From positions 148,052 to 212,051 of the forward strand of contig NZ_JACHEG010000008.1 in the NCBI RefSeq assembly GCF_014201355.1: DNA of 64,000 nt, read 5' to 3'. The notes beneath the pieces were generated by a model. That model was given only the letters and a program-made list of their open reading frames with translations, was not told the origin of the DNA and searched no databases. Source of the stretch: Aliirhizobium wenxiniae (lineage in GTDB: Bacteria > Pseudomonadota > Alphaproteobacteria > Rhizobiales > Rhizobiaceae). Shown here piece after piece: positions 23,449 to 32,359 of the stretch. Position 1 is the first letter of the stretch, and each line of letters starts with the position of its first letter. Made by a program: the position numbers and the translations under genes.

Positions 23449-24078
23449 CTATTGCCGGGCCGCCGAGGCCGGCTGGAATTCCGTCTCGATGATGACCGTG
23501 ACTTCTTCGCCCGCCGACTTGATTTTCGGTGCCAGTCCCCATTCGCTTCGCTTGAATTTGAGGATGCCGGAGAAACCGATCTTCGGGCTTTTTTCCATTG
23601 GCTGCTCGGCCATTGAACCGTTGAATGTCACCTCGATCGTTGCCGGGTGGGTCTCGCCGCGCAAGGTCAGGTCACCCGCGACAATGCCCTGGTTCGCTCC
23701 GGTGATCTTGACCGAAGTGGAGGTGAAGCTGATGGGCTTGCCGGCCAGGAACGGCTCGGACGTGCCGATCTTCTTGTCGAAATCCTCTTTCTCAGGAAAA
23801 GGAAAGTCGGTTCTGACCGACGTCGGATCGATCGTCGCTGTGATCCTGGATTGCTCAGGATGCTCGGCATCCCAGGCCAGCTCTGCGGTCATCTGCGTAA
23901 AGCGCGCGGTATAGTTGGAAAGGCCAAGGTGAGTAACTTTCCACAACACACTCGAATGAGCAGGGTCGGAAACATAGGCTCCAGAAGGCGCAGGATTACT
24001 GGCACTCCATGCAGGCAACGCAAAAAGAGCGGCAAACGCGAGAGGCGGCAGGCACGCTCGAAAAAACGGGATCGGCAT
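23449..24078 (-). CDS. YceI-family periplasmic lipid-binding-like protein
   Basis: A 209-residue protein with an N-terminal signal peptide (hydrophobic residues about 8-24, cleavage near AWSA). The YceI beta-barrel shows YVSDPAHSSVLWKVTHLGLSNYTARF and the repeating strand pattern GDLTLRGETHPATIEVTF. YceI proteins bind polyisoprenoid lipids such as ubiquinone-like molecules in some structures. It lies between pqqA and pqqB on the same strand with only 5 bp to pqqB, so it is part of the pqq transcript. A role at the quinone end of PQQ-dehydrogenase electron flow is tempting but only inferred from position. Confidence 0.9.
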   Translation of the reverse strand: MPIPFFRACLPPLAFAALFALPAWSASNPAPSGAYVSDPAHSSVLWKVTHLGLSNYTARFTQMTAELAWDAEHPEQSRITATIDPTSVRTDFPFPEKEDFDKKIGTSEPFLAGKPISFTSTSVKITGANQGIVAGDLTLRGETHPATIEVTFNGSMAEQPMEKSPKIGFSGILKFKRSEWGLAPKIKSAGEEVTVIIETEFQPASAARQ

Positions 24079-24295
24079 TCTTTTCCTATCTCGGTTCTCT
24101 GCGATGCAGAGGGCACCTGGATGCTAGGTGGTTACAGGCCTATCTCAGGCTGTGATGTTTTCGTTCGCGCGCGGGGCGAACTGCGTGCCGGAACATTAGC
24201 CGGCGGCAACAATCAGCTCGATCATATCGCTGCCACCGACTAAACAGCTTGCACAAGAATTTAGACCGTTAAGGGACCGTCCTTGCTAATGCTGA

Positions 24296-24391
24296 TCAAA
24301 ACAGGACGGGTTCATCCCCATCTGACTGCGCGTAACGGTTGATTTCCATTCCGCAGCTGACTTCAATAAATTTGGGGGCTGACCATTTCAT
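24296..24391 (-). CDS. pqqA: PQQ precursor peptide PqqA
   Basis: A 31-residue peptide starting MKWSAPKFIEVSCG and containing MEINRY, that is the Glu-X3-Tyr motif whose Glu and Tyr are fused to make PQQ. AAGGAAG lies 8 bases before the ATG at 24391. It lies upstream of yceI and pqqBCDE and downstream of gcd on the same strand. At 31 residues it is longer than the 23-24 residue PqqA of gamma-proteobacteria, but rhizobial PqqA peptides are also somewhat longer. The 217 bp between it and yceI hold no other gene that I can see. Confidence 0.93.
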   Translation of the reverse strand: MKWSAPKFIEVSCGMEINRYAQSDGDEPVLF

Positions 24392-24628
24392 GTCAATCTT
24401 CCTTTCTAAGTGCGCGGCTTTGCCGCTGGCTGAAATATAGGTGTCGGCCACCTTGCTAGAACCGACCCTCACGAACAAGTTACGCAACGACGACATAACT
24501 TGGGTTGATGCGGAGGGTGATGGCCCATGAAGCATGGGCGATCCGACCTCCGCGACCGCTCGGCGACATCGCCACGCAGCATTCCTTAATGGGAGACGTG
24601 AAATCCCCGGGTTCAGCGAAGGCAACAC

Positions 24629-27004
24629 TCATGGCAATTTGTAAGCCATGATATAATCGCCAGCTTTGGTGCCAACCGATCCGTGTCCCCCAGCGACGAT
24701 CACGACATATTGCTCACCGCCGGTAGTATAGGTCATAGGAGTAGACTGACCGCCTGCGGGGAGGCGGGTTTCCCAGAGCTGTTCGCCACTTGTGACGTCA
24801 TAAGCCCGGAAGTAGTTGTCGACGGCGGCCCCCAGGAAAGCGACGCCCGAGCGCGTGATCATGGGGCCGCCGATACCGGGGACGCCAAGCTTGATTTTCA
24901 GGGGCAGCGGCGTCATGTCGCGGACGGTTCCGTTGCGTAGCTTGTAGACAACATTCTCACTTCGAAGATCGGCGCCTGCCACATAGCCCCACGGTGGAGC
25001 GACGCAGGGAACCCCCAGTGCAGAGAGGAACGGTCCCATAAATACGCCATAGGGTGCCCCATCGTTGCGGTTCAGGCCCTGCTCACTGGCTTTTTCATCC
25101 GCACCCTTGGGCGGAATGGTGCTGGCTGGGACGAGACGTGAGGTAAACGGGAGATAGGTCGGCATGCCGAACATGATCTGGCGTTCTGGATCGACCGCGA
25201 CGGAACCCCAGTTAAAGGTGCCGAAATTACCCGGATAGACGAGCGTGCCTTTCAGCGACGGCGGCGTGTACTGGCCTTCATAGTCAAGCGACTTGAACTG
25301 AATTCGGCATGCGAGCTGGTCGAGCATTGTCGCGCCCCACATGTCGGATTCCTGCAGCGTCTTTGGTCGGAAAGTCAGCTTGCTGACGGGCTGTGTTGGA
25401 GAGGTCCAGTCTCCCGCGACGGCACCACCAGGAGCGGGCAGCTCCTCCTGCGGCGAAAGCGGCTCGCCTGTGCGGCGGTCGAGCACCCAGATGTCGCCCT
25501 GCTTGGTAGGGCCCACAAGAGCGGGAACCACTTTGCCTTCACGGGTCAGGTCGATGAGTACAGGCTGTGCGGGAACGTCCATATCCCAGAGGTCATGGTG
25601 CACGGTCTGCCGTACCCATCGCTTCTGGCCGGTGCGGATGTCCAAAGCGACGATGGCAGCGGAGTGTTCCTCCACGGCTTGGGATCGGTCCATGCCCAAT
25701 TGGTCAGGAACACGGTTGCCCATGGGCACGAACACCATTCCAAGTGCCTCGTCATAGCTGAAAACAGACCAGCTATTGGGCGAGTTCGTTGTATAACGCT
25801 CGCCAGCGGCGACGTTTATCGGGGTGGTGACGTCAGGATTGCCGCTATCCCAGTTCCAGACCAACTCACCGGAATCCACGTCGAAGGCGCGGATGACCCC
25901 GGAAGGCTCTTTCGTTGAGAAGTTGTCGTTAACAGCACCGCCGATGATGAGCTTACCGTCTACAGCGACCGGAGGCGAAGTCGAGTAGTAGTAACCAGCA
26001 GGATTGAATTCCATCCCGGACTGCAGATGCAGCGTGCCATTGTCCGCGAAAAACGAGCAAACCTTGCCATTGTCAGCGTTCAACGCGATCAGGCGCGCAT
26101 CGGCAGTAGGAAGGTAAACGCGGCGCGGGCACTCGACCAAGGCCCGGTCGTGCAGGGCGATTTGCTCAGGTGTAGAATCGGTAGGAGCAGCAACCGGCGT
26201 CTCCCACCATGTGACACCGCGGCATGTCTGGTGCTGACGATCGGGATTCATGCCCGAATTGGCATCATAGCGCCAGTTCTCGCTGCCACTCGCGGCGTTA
26301 AGCGAAATGGCCAGATTATGTGGGGTGCAGACGTAAAGATTGTCACCGATCTTGATTGGCGTAACCTGATAGGTCGTTTCTCCGACATCATCGGGGCGGC
26401 GAACGTCACCCGTCTGGAACTGCCAGGCAAGCTCTAGGCTTCCAACATTTTCTGGTGTCACGAGAGAAAGCGGTGACCAACGCTGACCATAGCCAGTGCG
26501 ACCGTACTGACGCCACTCGCCGTCACCAGCCTCATTGCCGGAATTGACAGAAGCGCGCATCGGAAACGCGACATCTTTCGTCAGCTCACCGTGGATAGCC
26601 GACGGATCCTGGAACACAGAATAGCCTGCCACGGCGCCAGAGGCAGCGACAACGCAGGCTAGCACCCATGGGAAGCGCGCGGCCCTTTGACCATCAAGCT
26701 TTTTCCAGACTGCCGGCAGAAGCATGACGATACCGAGAAGCACCGGAATTCCACCGCGCGGTCCAAGTTGCCACCAGTCGAAGCCGGCTTCCCAAACTGC
26801 CCAAACGAGAGTGCCACCCAACGCCAGCGAAAACACCGTAAGTGCAGACTGCTGTCTGCGCATCAGAAGGATTCCGGTAAGGATAAATACTAACCCAATT
26901 AGAAGATAATAAGGGGACCCGCCGAGGGACAAAAGCCACACACCGCCTGCGGCTAGTGCGATGCCAAGCAACGTGACGATGAGGCTTAGAACAGTAACTA
27001 CCAT
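24629..27004 (-). CDS. gcd: Membrane-bound PQQ-dependent glucose dehydrogenase (copy 2)
   Basis: A 791-residue quinoprotein very close in layout to E. coli Gcd: five N-terminal membrane helices (first 140 residues), then the periplasmic propeller. Active-site landmarks are all present: HQTCRGVTWWE, VHHDLWDMDVPAQP (catalytic Asp), TKQGDIWVLDRR (PQQ Lys) and VAGGHGSVGTKAGDYI (substrate-site His). It oxidises D-glucose to gluconolactone and reduces ubiquinone. AAAGGAG lies 10 bases before the ATG. It heads the gcd-pqqA-yceI-pqqBCDE series and is divergent from a TetR gene. Confidence 0.94.
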   Translation of the reverse strand: MVVTVLSLIVTLLGIALAAGGVWLLSLGGSPYYLLIGLVFILTGILLMRRQQSALTVFSLALGGTLVWAVWEAGFDWWQLGPRGGIPVLLGIVMLLPAVWKKLDGQRAARFPWVLACVVAASGAVAGYSVFQDPSAIHGELTKDVAFPMRASVNSGNEAGDGEWRQYGRTGYGQRWSPLSLVTPENVGSLELAWQFQTGDVRRPDDVGETTYQVTPIKIGDNLYVCTPHNLAISLNAASGSENWRYDANSGMNPDRQHQTCRGVTWWETPVAAPTDSTPEQIALHDRALVECPRRVYLPTADARLIALNADNGKVCSFFADNGTLHLQSGMEFNPAGYYYSTSPPVAVDGKLIIGGAVNDNFSTKEPSGVIRAFDVDSGELVWNWDSGNPDVTTPINVAAGERYTTNSPNSWSVFSYDEALGMVFVPMGNRVPDQLGMDRSQAVEEHSAAIVALDIRTGQKRWVRQTVHHDLWDMDVPAQPVLIDLTREGKVVPALVGPTKQGDIWVLDRRTGEPLSPQEELPAPGGAVAGDWTSPTQPVSKLTFRPKTLQESDMWGATMLDQLACRIQFKSLDYEGQYTPPSLKGTLVYPGNFGTFNWGSVAVDPERQIMFGMPTYLPFTSRLVPASTIPPKGADEKASEQGLNRNDGAPYGVFMGPFLSALGVPCVAPPWGYVAGADLRSENVVYKLRNGTVRDMTPLPLKIKLGVPGIGGPMITRSGVAFLGAAVDNYFRAYDVTSGEQLWETRLPAGGQSTPMTYTTGGEQYVVIVAGGHGSVGTKAGDYIMAYKLP

Positions 27005-27264
27005 TGCGGTGTTACTCCTTTCATGGATTTTTGGTTTTGGAGGCTAGCCGGGGTGAAGCCAACAAACTAATTCGAGTTCTGATGAAGCACGCTGGACCGC
27101 ACTATATTGCCGGCTAGTTCTCAAGAGGCGTTGTTCACAGCGACGCTCATCGGAAATCCTCTCGAAACCACCTTCAGCAAATGGCCGACCTAGGTCAAAC
27201 CATGGGCAACAGCAATTCCATTTCCATGACGTCGGGGCGTTTGACGCTAGCACTCCAAAGCACA

Positions 27265-27290
27265 ACAATGGTATCGGTAGTTACCATTGT
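27265..27290. promoter_or_regulatory. Palindrome in the divergent gcd-TetR region
   Basis: Nine-base arms ACAATGGTA and TACCATTGT flank an 8-base centre in the 400-bp gap between gcd (start 27004) and the TetR gene. It is a candidate operator for that regulator, controlling itself and gcd/pqq. No other structure was recognised in the gap. Confidence 0.6.
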
Positions 27291-27426
27291 GCAACAATCT
27301 GTCAAGCGCCGATATGTGAACAGTTCGTCCTGCAATCAGTGCCAGCGAAAAAACTACATCGACGTGGCTAGGGTCACGCTCCGGGCAAGAAAGGAATTTG
27401 ATGTGACAAGAAATAATAAGGGTGCA

Positions 27427-28089
27427 ATGTCCTCTCGGACGACCCAGCCTAGGAGACTTTTGCCAGTGGCTCAGCAAAAGGATGTGATCGTATCGATTGC
27501 CTCAGAGCTGTTTCTTGAGCGCGGGTTTGATGCTGTCACGATCGGAGCAGTAAATGCCATTGCTGGGGGATCCCGACGCGATATCTATGCACTGTTCGGC
27601 GACAAATCGGGGCTGTTCGCCCGATGTGTCGAGCTGCTTGTCGCTGAGCGAGCAGCATCACTTGGGCCGATCACGCCCACGGACGATCTTCGCTCTTGCC
27701 TCGTATCAGTCGGGAAGCGGATCCTTGACCTGTTTGTTGACCCTCGAACGCTGGCGCTGCACAGACTGATCGTCTCGGATGTCGCTCCTTTGTCGGACGC
27801 TTCACGATCTTTTCTTGTCGGAGGCCCGCAACGCGTCTTCGACGAGGTTGTTTTGCTTCTCAATTACTATGAAAATCTTGACCTTATCCATGTTGACAAC
27901 ATCGAGGTGTCGGCCAAAATCTTCGTCGGTGCACTGACCTCGGATCTGCAGGTGCGGGGCCTCTTAGGAGAGGTAATAACCGAGATGGAACGAGAGGAGA
28001 AAGTGGACGCAACAGTGGAGCACTTCCTGTACGGGGTTATGCCGAGGCTAAACGTAGATCGAGAACAAAGAGCAAAACTAGGATTCTAG
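27427..28089 (+). CDS. TetR-family transcriptional regulator (divergent from gcd)
   Basis: A TetR regulator of about 220 residues. The helix-turn-helix covers IVSIASELFLERGFDAVTIGAV and GGSRRDIYALFGDKSGLFARCVELL, followed by a helical effector domain. ATG 27427 (AAGGG 4 bases upstream) and GTG 27403 (AAAGGA 7 bases upstream) are both possible starts. It is divergent from gcd and the pqq genes, the likely targets. It is not closely similar to the TetR next to quinoprotein copy 1. Confidence 0.85.
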   Translation: MSSRTTQPRRLLPVAQQKDVIVSIASELFLERGFDAVTIGAVNAIAGGSRRDIYALFGDKSGLFARCVELLVAERAASLGPITPTDDLRSCLVSVGKRILDLFVDPRTLALHRLIVSDVAPLSDASRSFLVGGPQRVFDEVVLLLNYYENLDLIHVDNIEVSAKIFVGALTSDLQVRGLLGEVITEMEREEKVDATVEHFLYGVMPRLNVDREQRAKLGF

Positions 28090-28109
28090 GCGGCGGGATT
28101 ACCACGGGG

Positions 28110-29450
28110 ATATCATCAGCGCTCCGGTTCGCGGTCACTGGCGTGAAATTTGAGCCGTATATCCTTGATTGCACCCGCGTTTGTCCGGCGTACTGCTATT
28201 GCAATAAGCAGCCCGGATATCTCTTTAGTCAGTCTCGTAGCGGAAAGGCTACACGATTGCAGAGCAAACGGTTTCGAGCAGCTGTTGCGGAGGGCAGCCT
28301 CACGAAGGACGACGACGGATCTCGCCATGTCGCCAATTTCATCACCTCGCTGCGCACCGGGCACGCTGACATCCAGCTTTCCCTGAGACAGGCTGACCAT
28401 GCACTGGGTCAGCGCGCTAAGTGGCCGGCTGACACGGAACACTATAATCGCAGTCCCGCCAATGCCGACGAGAGGCGTCACCAGAAGGATGCCTGACATT
28501 GCAATGGCCGACTAGGTGGCGGCGTTCTGAGCGTCCGCCGCCTGAGTGTCGAGTTCATCATGGCGTAGGTGGCGACGGCCGCGAGGTTGCCGAGTGCGTT
28601 GTTGGACGTCGTCTGCCAGTCGTCGATATCGAAGACCGTAGATGGTCCGGCAAGGAGCCCCTTGACCAGTTTTTCACGGCGCGCCGCGAACGAACCTTTA
28701 AAATAGGCGGATTGACCCTGCGCATACATGGCCTTCAACGACGGCGACGTGCTTTCATGCTTGATCAGCCCGCCGACAGCAGCCCAGCTCGATTTCGTGA
28801 CGGCATCATAAGAATTGACAAACGATCGTTCTTCGTCCGTCAGGGCGCGCTTTTCCGACAGTGCGCCGCTGATCGAAACACTTGCCGTGCCACCATTGTT
28901 GCGCGAGTTCCAGGCATAGGTCCTCACCTGGATGAGGCCACTCAGGACTTGGTCGAGTGTACGGATCCTACTCTCAAGCAGAACGGACGTATCGTCGAAA
29001 GTCTTCAATGCCTTGGAGCCGAAGGACAAGACTTCTTGATCCAGGCCTGCAGGTCTGTCGCTAACGGCCATCGTCAGGCTGGCATCGACGCGCCCGCGCA
29101 GTACCTTCAAATCTTGATAGACATTCTGAGCCTCCGCAAGGGCGTACCTGATATCGGCATTGTCGATATCAGGTATGCCTGCTGGGAATGTCGCCATGGC
29201 CGCGTCGATCGCTGCGCGGGCGCTGGTGACGTTGCCGACAGCGGACGTGGCTGCTTGCGCGGCCAATTTCAATGCCGCCCCACTGAAGCCCCGTTCGCCG
29301 CGAAACTTGGACAGTGCTTCAAACATCGCCTTGTCAAGCGATACCAGTGCTGCGACCTCTGAATAGGCCCGGTAATTCCATAGGCGGAGACTTCCGCGTC
29401 TCCGGCCAATGCCGCCAGTCCTACGCTCACCGCAAGAACAGGCCACCTAA
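28110..29450 (-). pseudogene. Truncated, frameshifted methyl-accepting chemotaxis protein
   Basis: The sensor half matches the intact chemoreceptor at 6927-9191 segment by segment: YRAYSEVAALVSLDKAMFEA, RIRTLDQVLSGLIQVRTYAWN, IKHESTSPSLKAMYAQGQ and STVFDIDDWQTTSNNALG. Near 28480-28560 the frame breaks and continues in another frame with TM2 and HAMP (GIGGTAIIVFRVSRPLSAL, QRGDEIGDMARSVVVLREAALRN). Homology then stops abruptly; the whole signalling hairpin is missing. The N-terminal membrane helix region near 29400-29450 is also shifted. It cannot make a working receptor. Confidence 0.88.
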
Positions 29451-29501
29451 AATTCTATGAAGGTTGAAAAACATACTTCGCCCCAAAAAAACTCACACGC
29501 G

Positions 29502-29520
29502 AAATATGTATTTCATATTT
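29502..29520. repeat. AT-rich inverted repeat downstream of the thiolase gene
   Basis: Seven-base arms AAATATG and CATATTT flank TATTT. It lies in the 198-bp gap between the decayed chemoreceptor and the end of the thiolase gene. Function unknown; it may be an old promoter element of the dead receptor gene. Confidence 0.3.
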
Positions 29521-29648
29521 AAAAGCCGTGATAATAACCGATGATACATTCAACCGTTAGGGGATAAAAAGGCATGGCGGTTGAAGAGGGGGCGCCCCGA
29601 TAATAAAGTAGGTTTATCGACGCCGCGGCATCGTTCCCGACATGCTTG

Positions 29649-30854
29649 TCAAGCTCGCTCGAGGACTATTGCAATGCCCTGTCCCACGCCGATGCACATG
29701 GTCGCGAGCGCATATCTGCCCTCGCCAAGCGAAAGCTCCAGGGCCGCGGTGCCTGTGATGCGTGCGCCAGACATGCCGAGCGGGTGGCCAAGCGCGATGG
29801 CGCCGCCATTGCGATTGACGCGGCTGTCGTCATCGACAATGCCGAGTTCCCGAAGCGTGGCAAGGCCCTGCGACGCGAAGGCCTCATTGAGTTCGATCAC
29901 GTCGATCTGGTCTTGCGTCATGCCAAGCCGCATCAACAGCTTTTGCGAAGCGGGGGCGGGTCCGATACCCATAATGCGCGGTGGAACACCCGCCGAAGCG
30001 CCGCCGAGCACGCGCGCGAGCGGTCTCAGGCCGTATTTGTTCACGGCGGCTTCGGAGGCGATAATCAGCGCGGCGGCTCCGTCGTTGACCCCCGAAGCAT
30101 TGCCTGCCGTCACAGTCGCGCCATCGCGCCCGTTGACCGGCCCGAGCTTGGCAAGCGTTTCCAGGCTCGTCAGTCTCGGGTGCTCGTCTTTTGTGACGAT
30201 CACCGGATCACCCTTGCGTTGCGGCACGCTGACAGGCGTGATCTCGCGGGCCAAACGACCACTTTCCTGGGCTGATGCCGCTTTTTCCTGCGATCGGACG
30301 GCAAAGGCATCCTGATCCGCGCGGGAGATACCGTATTCTACCGCCACGTTGTCGCCCGTATCTGGCATCGAGTCGACCCCATAAAGCTTTTTCATCGAGG
30401 GGTTGACGAAACGCCAGCCTATGGTCGTGTCGTAGATTTCGGCGTTGCGGGAAAAGGCCGTCTCCGCCTTTGGCATGACGAAAGGCGCACGGCTCATGCT
30501 TTCGACGCCACCTGCAATCATCAGGTCCGCTTCACCGGATTTCACGGCACGAGCAGCGGTGATCACGGCATCCATACCGGAGCCGCAGAGCCGGTTGATT
30601 GTCGTTCCCGGCATTGAGACAGGCATTCCGGCAAGCAGAAGCGACATCCTGGCGACATTGCGATTGTCTTCGCCAGCCTGATTGGCGCAACCGAAAACCA
30701 CATCGCTGAGGGCTTCCCAATCGATAGCTGAGTGGCGCTCCATCAGGGCTTTGAGCGGAATAGCTCCGAGCTCGTCGGCCCGAACGGCAGACAGGGCGCC
30801 ACCGAAGCGGCCGATCGGGGTGCGGATGTAGTCGCAAATGAAAGCGTCGGGCAT
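29649..30854 (-). CDS. Thiolase, 3-oxoadipyl-CoA thiolase-like acetyl-CoA C-acyltransferase
   Basis: A 401-residue thiolase. The acyl-accepting Cys90 is in INRLCGSGMDA, and the general-acid/base residues are His357 (ALGHPLGMSG) and Cys387 (MCIGVGQG). Overall it resembles PcaF/PaaJ, which split 3-oxoadipyl-CoA to succinyl-CoA and acetyl-CoA, though other 3-oxoacyl-CoA substrates are possible. It lies 23 bp downstream of the CoA transferase gene, so both are probably one minus-strand transcript divergent from the rest of the locus. A decayed copy lies at 19740-20290. Confidence 0.92.
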   Translation of the reverse strand: MPDAFICDYIRTPIGRFGGALSAVRADELGAIPLKALMERHSAIDWEALSDVVFGCANQAGEDNRNVARMSLLLAGMPVSMPGTTINRLCGSGMDAVITAARAVKSGEADLMIAGGVESMSRAPFVMPKAETAFSRNAEIYDTTIGWRFVNPSMKKLYGVDSMPDTGDNVAVEYGISRADQDAFAVRSQEKAASAQESGRLAREITPVSVPQRKGDPVIVTKDEHPRLTSLETLAKLGPVNGRDGATVTAGNASGVNDGAAALIIASEAAVNKYGLRPLARVLGGASAGVPPRIMGIGPAPASQKLLMRLGMTQDQIDVIELNEAFASQGLATLRELGIVDDDSRVNRNGGAIALGHPLGMSGARITGTAALELSLGEGRYALATMCIGVGQGIAIVLERA

Positions 30855-30877
30855 ATTTCCTCCTCCTTGTATGTCAA

Positions 30878-32140
30878 TCAGGCTCGTGTCATCCGGCGGG
30901 TCCGCTGTGTGCCTGAGGGCCAGTGCGGGTCAGGACCGAGTGCGGAATGAATGGCTGTACCCGTCGCCACGAGATCGCCGATCAACTCGTGATCGATTCC
31001 GATCTCCTCGAGAATTTGCAGTGTCTCCCAACCCTTGGGCTGGGCGGGGCCTCGCGGAGCGGCGTAAGCGTTGTCACTGCGGATCGTCGAGCGGATCACC
31101 GCCACCTCGCCCTCGGTGGGGTGGCTTTCGGACGATATGAGGCCAACGGCGCGGATATGCTCGTCCGACCTGAGGGATGTCAGCGTGTGGCAGGGCATCG
31201 CAGCGATGTCTGCAGCCCGGAAGATATCGAGCCATTCGGCCGTCGTCCTGTCCGACAGGGCAGCTCCGCGCACCTCGAACCATGCTTCGACGTTTTTCGC
31301 CCGCGAAGCCACCGTTGCGAAACGTGGGTCGGCCAGAAGACCGTCTCGCCCGACAGCCGTCAGGAATGCGCGGACCTGCGGATCGGTATTAATCGTCACG
31401 GATATCCAGCCATCGGCCGTCTTCAAAGGCTTGTTATGGGAATTGAGCAATCTCTTGTCTCCGGCGGTTCCGACCGGGGGATTGAAGGATTCTTGTGCGA
31501 GATGTTCCTGCAGCACGAAAGCCGCCATCGTTTCGAACATCGGGATTTCGAGACTGCCGCCGCCGCCGCCGGCATTTCTCTTCAGCACAGCCGCCAGGAT
31601 CGCGCCGGTAGCGATCTCGCCGACGACGTGGTCGCAAACGACCAGAGGCACATAGGCAGGCGTGCCGTCCCTACCAGCGAACAGCCCGCCTATGCCGCTA
31701 ACACCCTGAACTACGCTGTCATAGGTCGGTCGGCCTGCATACGGTCCGTCGGTGCCATAGCCGGTGATTAGGCAATGTATCTTCGAGGGGTGTTTCGCCA
31801 GAATGCTGGCAGCATCGAGGCCGAGACGCTCTAGCGCCTTGGGCCGCATATTGGCGACGACCACATCGCACCACTCCACAAGTTTCTCGATGACATCCGC
31901 CGCACCGGGCTTCTTGAGGTCCAGGCAGATATTCCGTTTGCCTCGGTTGAGGTGGAGATAGGTTCCGGAATGCTGGCCGGTGGGGGAAAGCCCACCCAGT
32001 CCCCGCATCAGATCGCCTTCGGGCGACTCCACCTTGATCACCTCGGCGCCATACTGCCCCAATCGCCAGGTGCAGGTCGGTCCGACCACAACACTTGTCA
32101 GATCGAGAACGCGAAGACCGCTCAGTAATCCGTCAGTCAT
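30878..32140 (-). CDS. Class III CoA transferase (CaiB/BaiF family)
   Basis: A 420-residue family III CoA transferase, which moves CoA from a donor acyl-CoA such as succinyl-CoA to a carboxylic acid. The N-terminus LSGLRVLDLTSVVVGPTCTWRLGQYGAEVIKVE is typical, and the catalytic Asp is expected in GRPTYDSVVQGVSG. It is the probable activating step for the acid imported by the neighbouring TRAP system. It is divergent from the SDR gene across a 219-bp regulatory gap. Confidence 0.9.
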   Translation of the reverse strand: MTDGLLSGLRVLDLTSVVVGPTCTWRLGQYGAEVIKVESPEGDLMRGLGGLSPTGQHSGTYLHLNRGKRNICLDLKKPGAADVIEKLVEWCDVVVANMRPKALERLGLDAASILAKHPSKIHCLITGYGTDGPYAGRPTYDSVVQGVSGIGGLFAGRDGTPAYVPLVVCDHVVGEIATGAILAAVLKRNAGGGGGSLEIPMFETMAAFVLQEHLAQESFNPPVGTAGDKRLLNSHNKPLKTADGWISVTINTDPQVRAFLTAVGRDGLLADPRFATVASRAKNVEAWFEVRGAALSDRTTAEWLDIFRAADIAAMPCHTLTSLRSDEHIRAVGLISSESHPTEGEVAVIRSTIRSDNAYAAPRGPAQPKGWETLQILEEIGIDHELIGDLVATGTAIHSALGPDPHWPSGTQRTRRMTRA

Positions 32141-32288
32141 AGAAAAAACCTCCCATTTCCATCTTCAGCCAAGGCCTCCCAGCCTCAGGATGCTCATCAG
32201 ATCGTGCGCTGCCATCGACGAAAGGCACTGCCTGTCCCGAGGTGACATTGGTAGATCGCCAACTGATTTTCGTCAATAAATAACTCGC

Positions 32289-32317
32289 ATATGAAACGTT
32301 GACATCACATATGAAAT
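32289..32317 (+). promoter_or_regulatory. Direct repeats around a TTGACA promoter element in the divergent CoA-locus region
   Basis: The sequence CATATGAAA occurs at 32289-32297 and 32309-32317, exactly 20 bp apart (about two helical turns). TTGACA at 32299-32304 lies between them, with TAATGA as a weak -10 candidate at 32321-32326, so the second repeat would lie in the promoter spacer. A regulator, plausibly the IclR protein at 40992, could bind here and control both divergent transcripts. The regulator assignment is inferred. Confidence 0.5.
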
Positions 32318-32359
32318 TGATAATGATCAATCGCATGGAGTTCTGGAGGAGCTTTCCAA

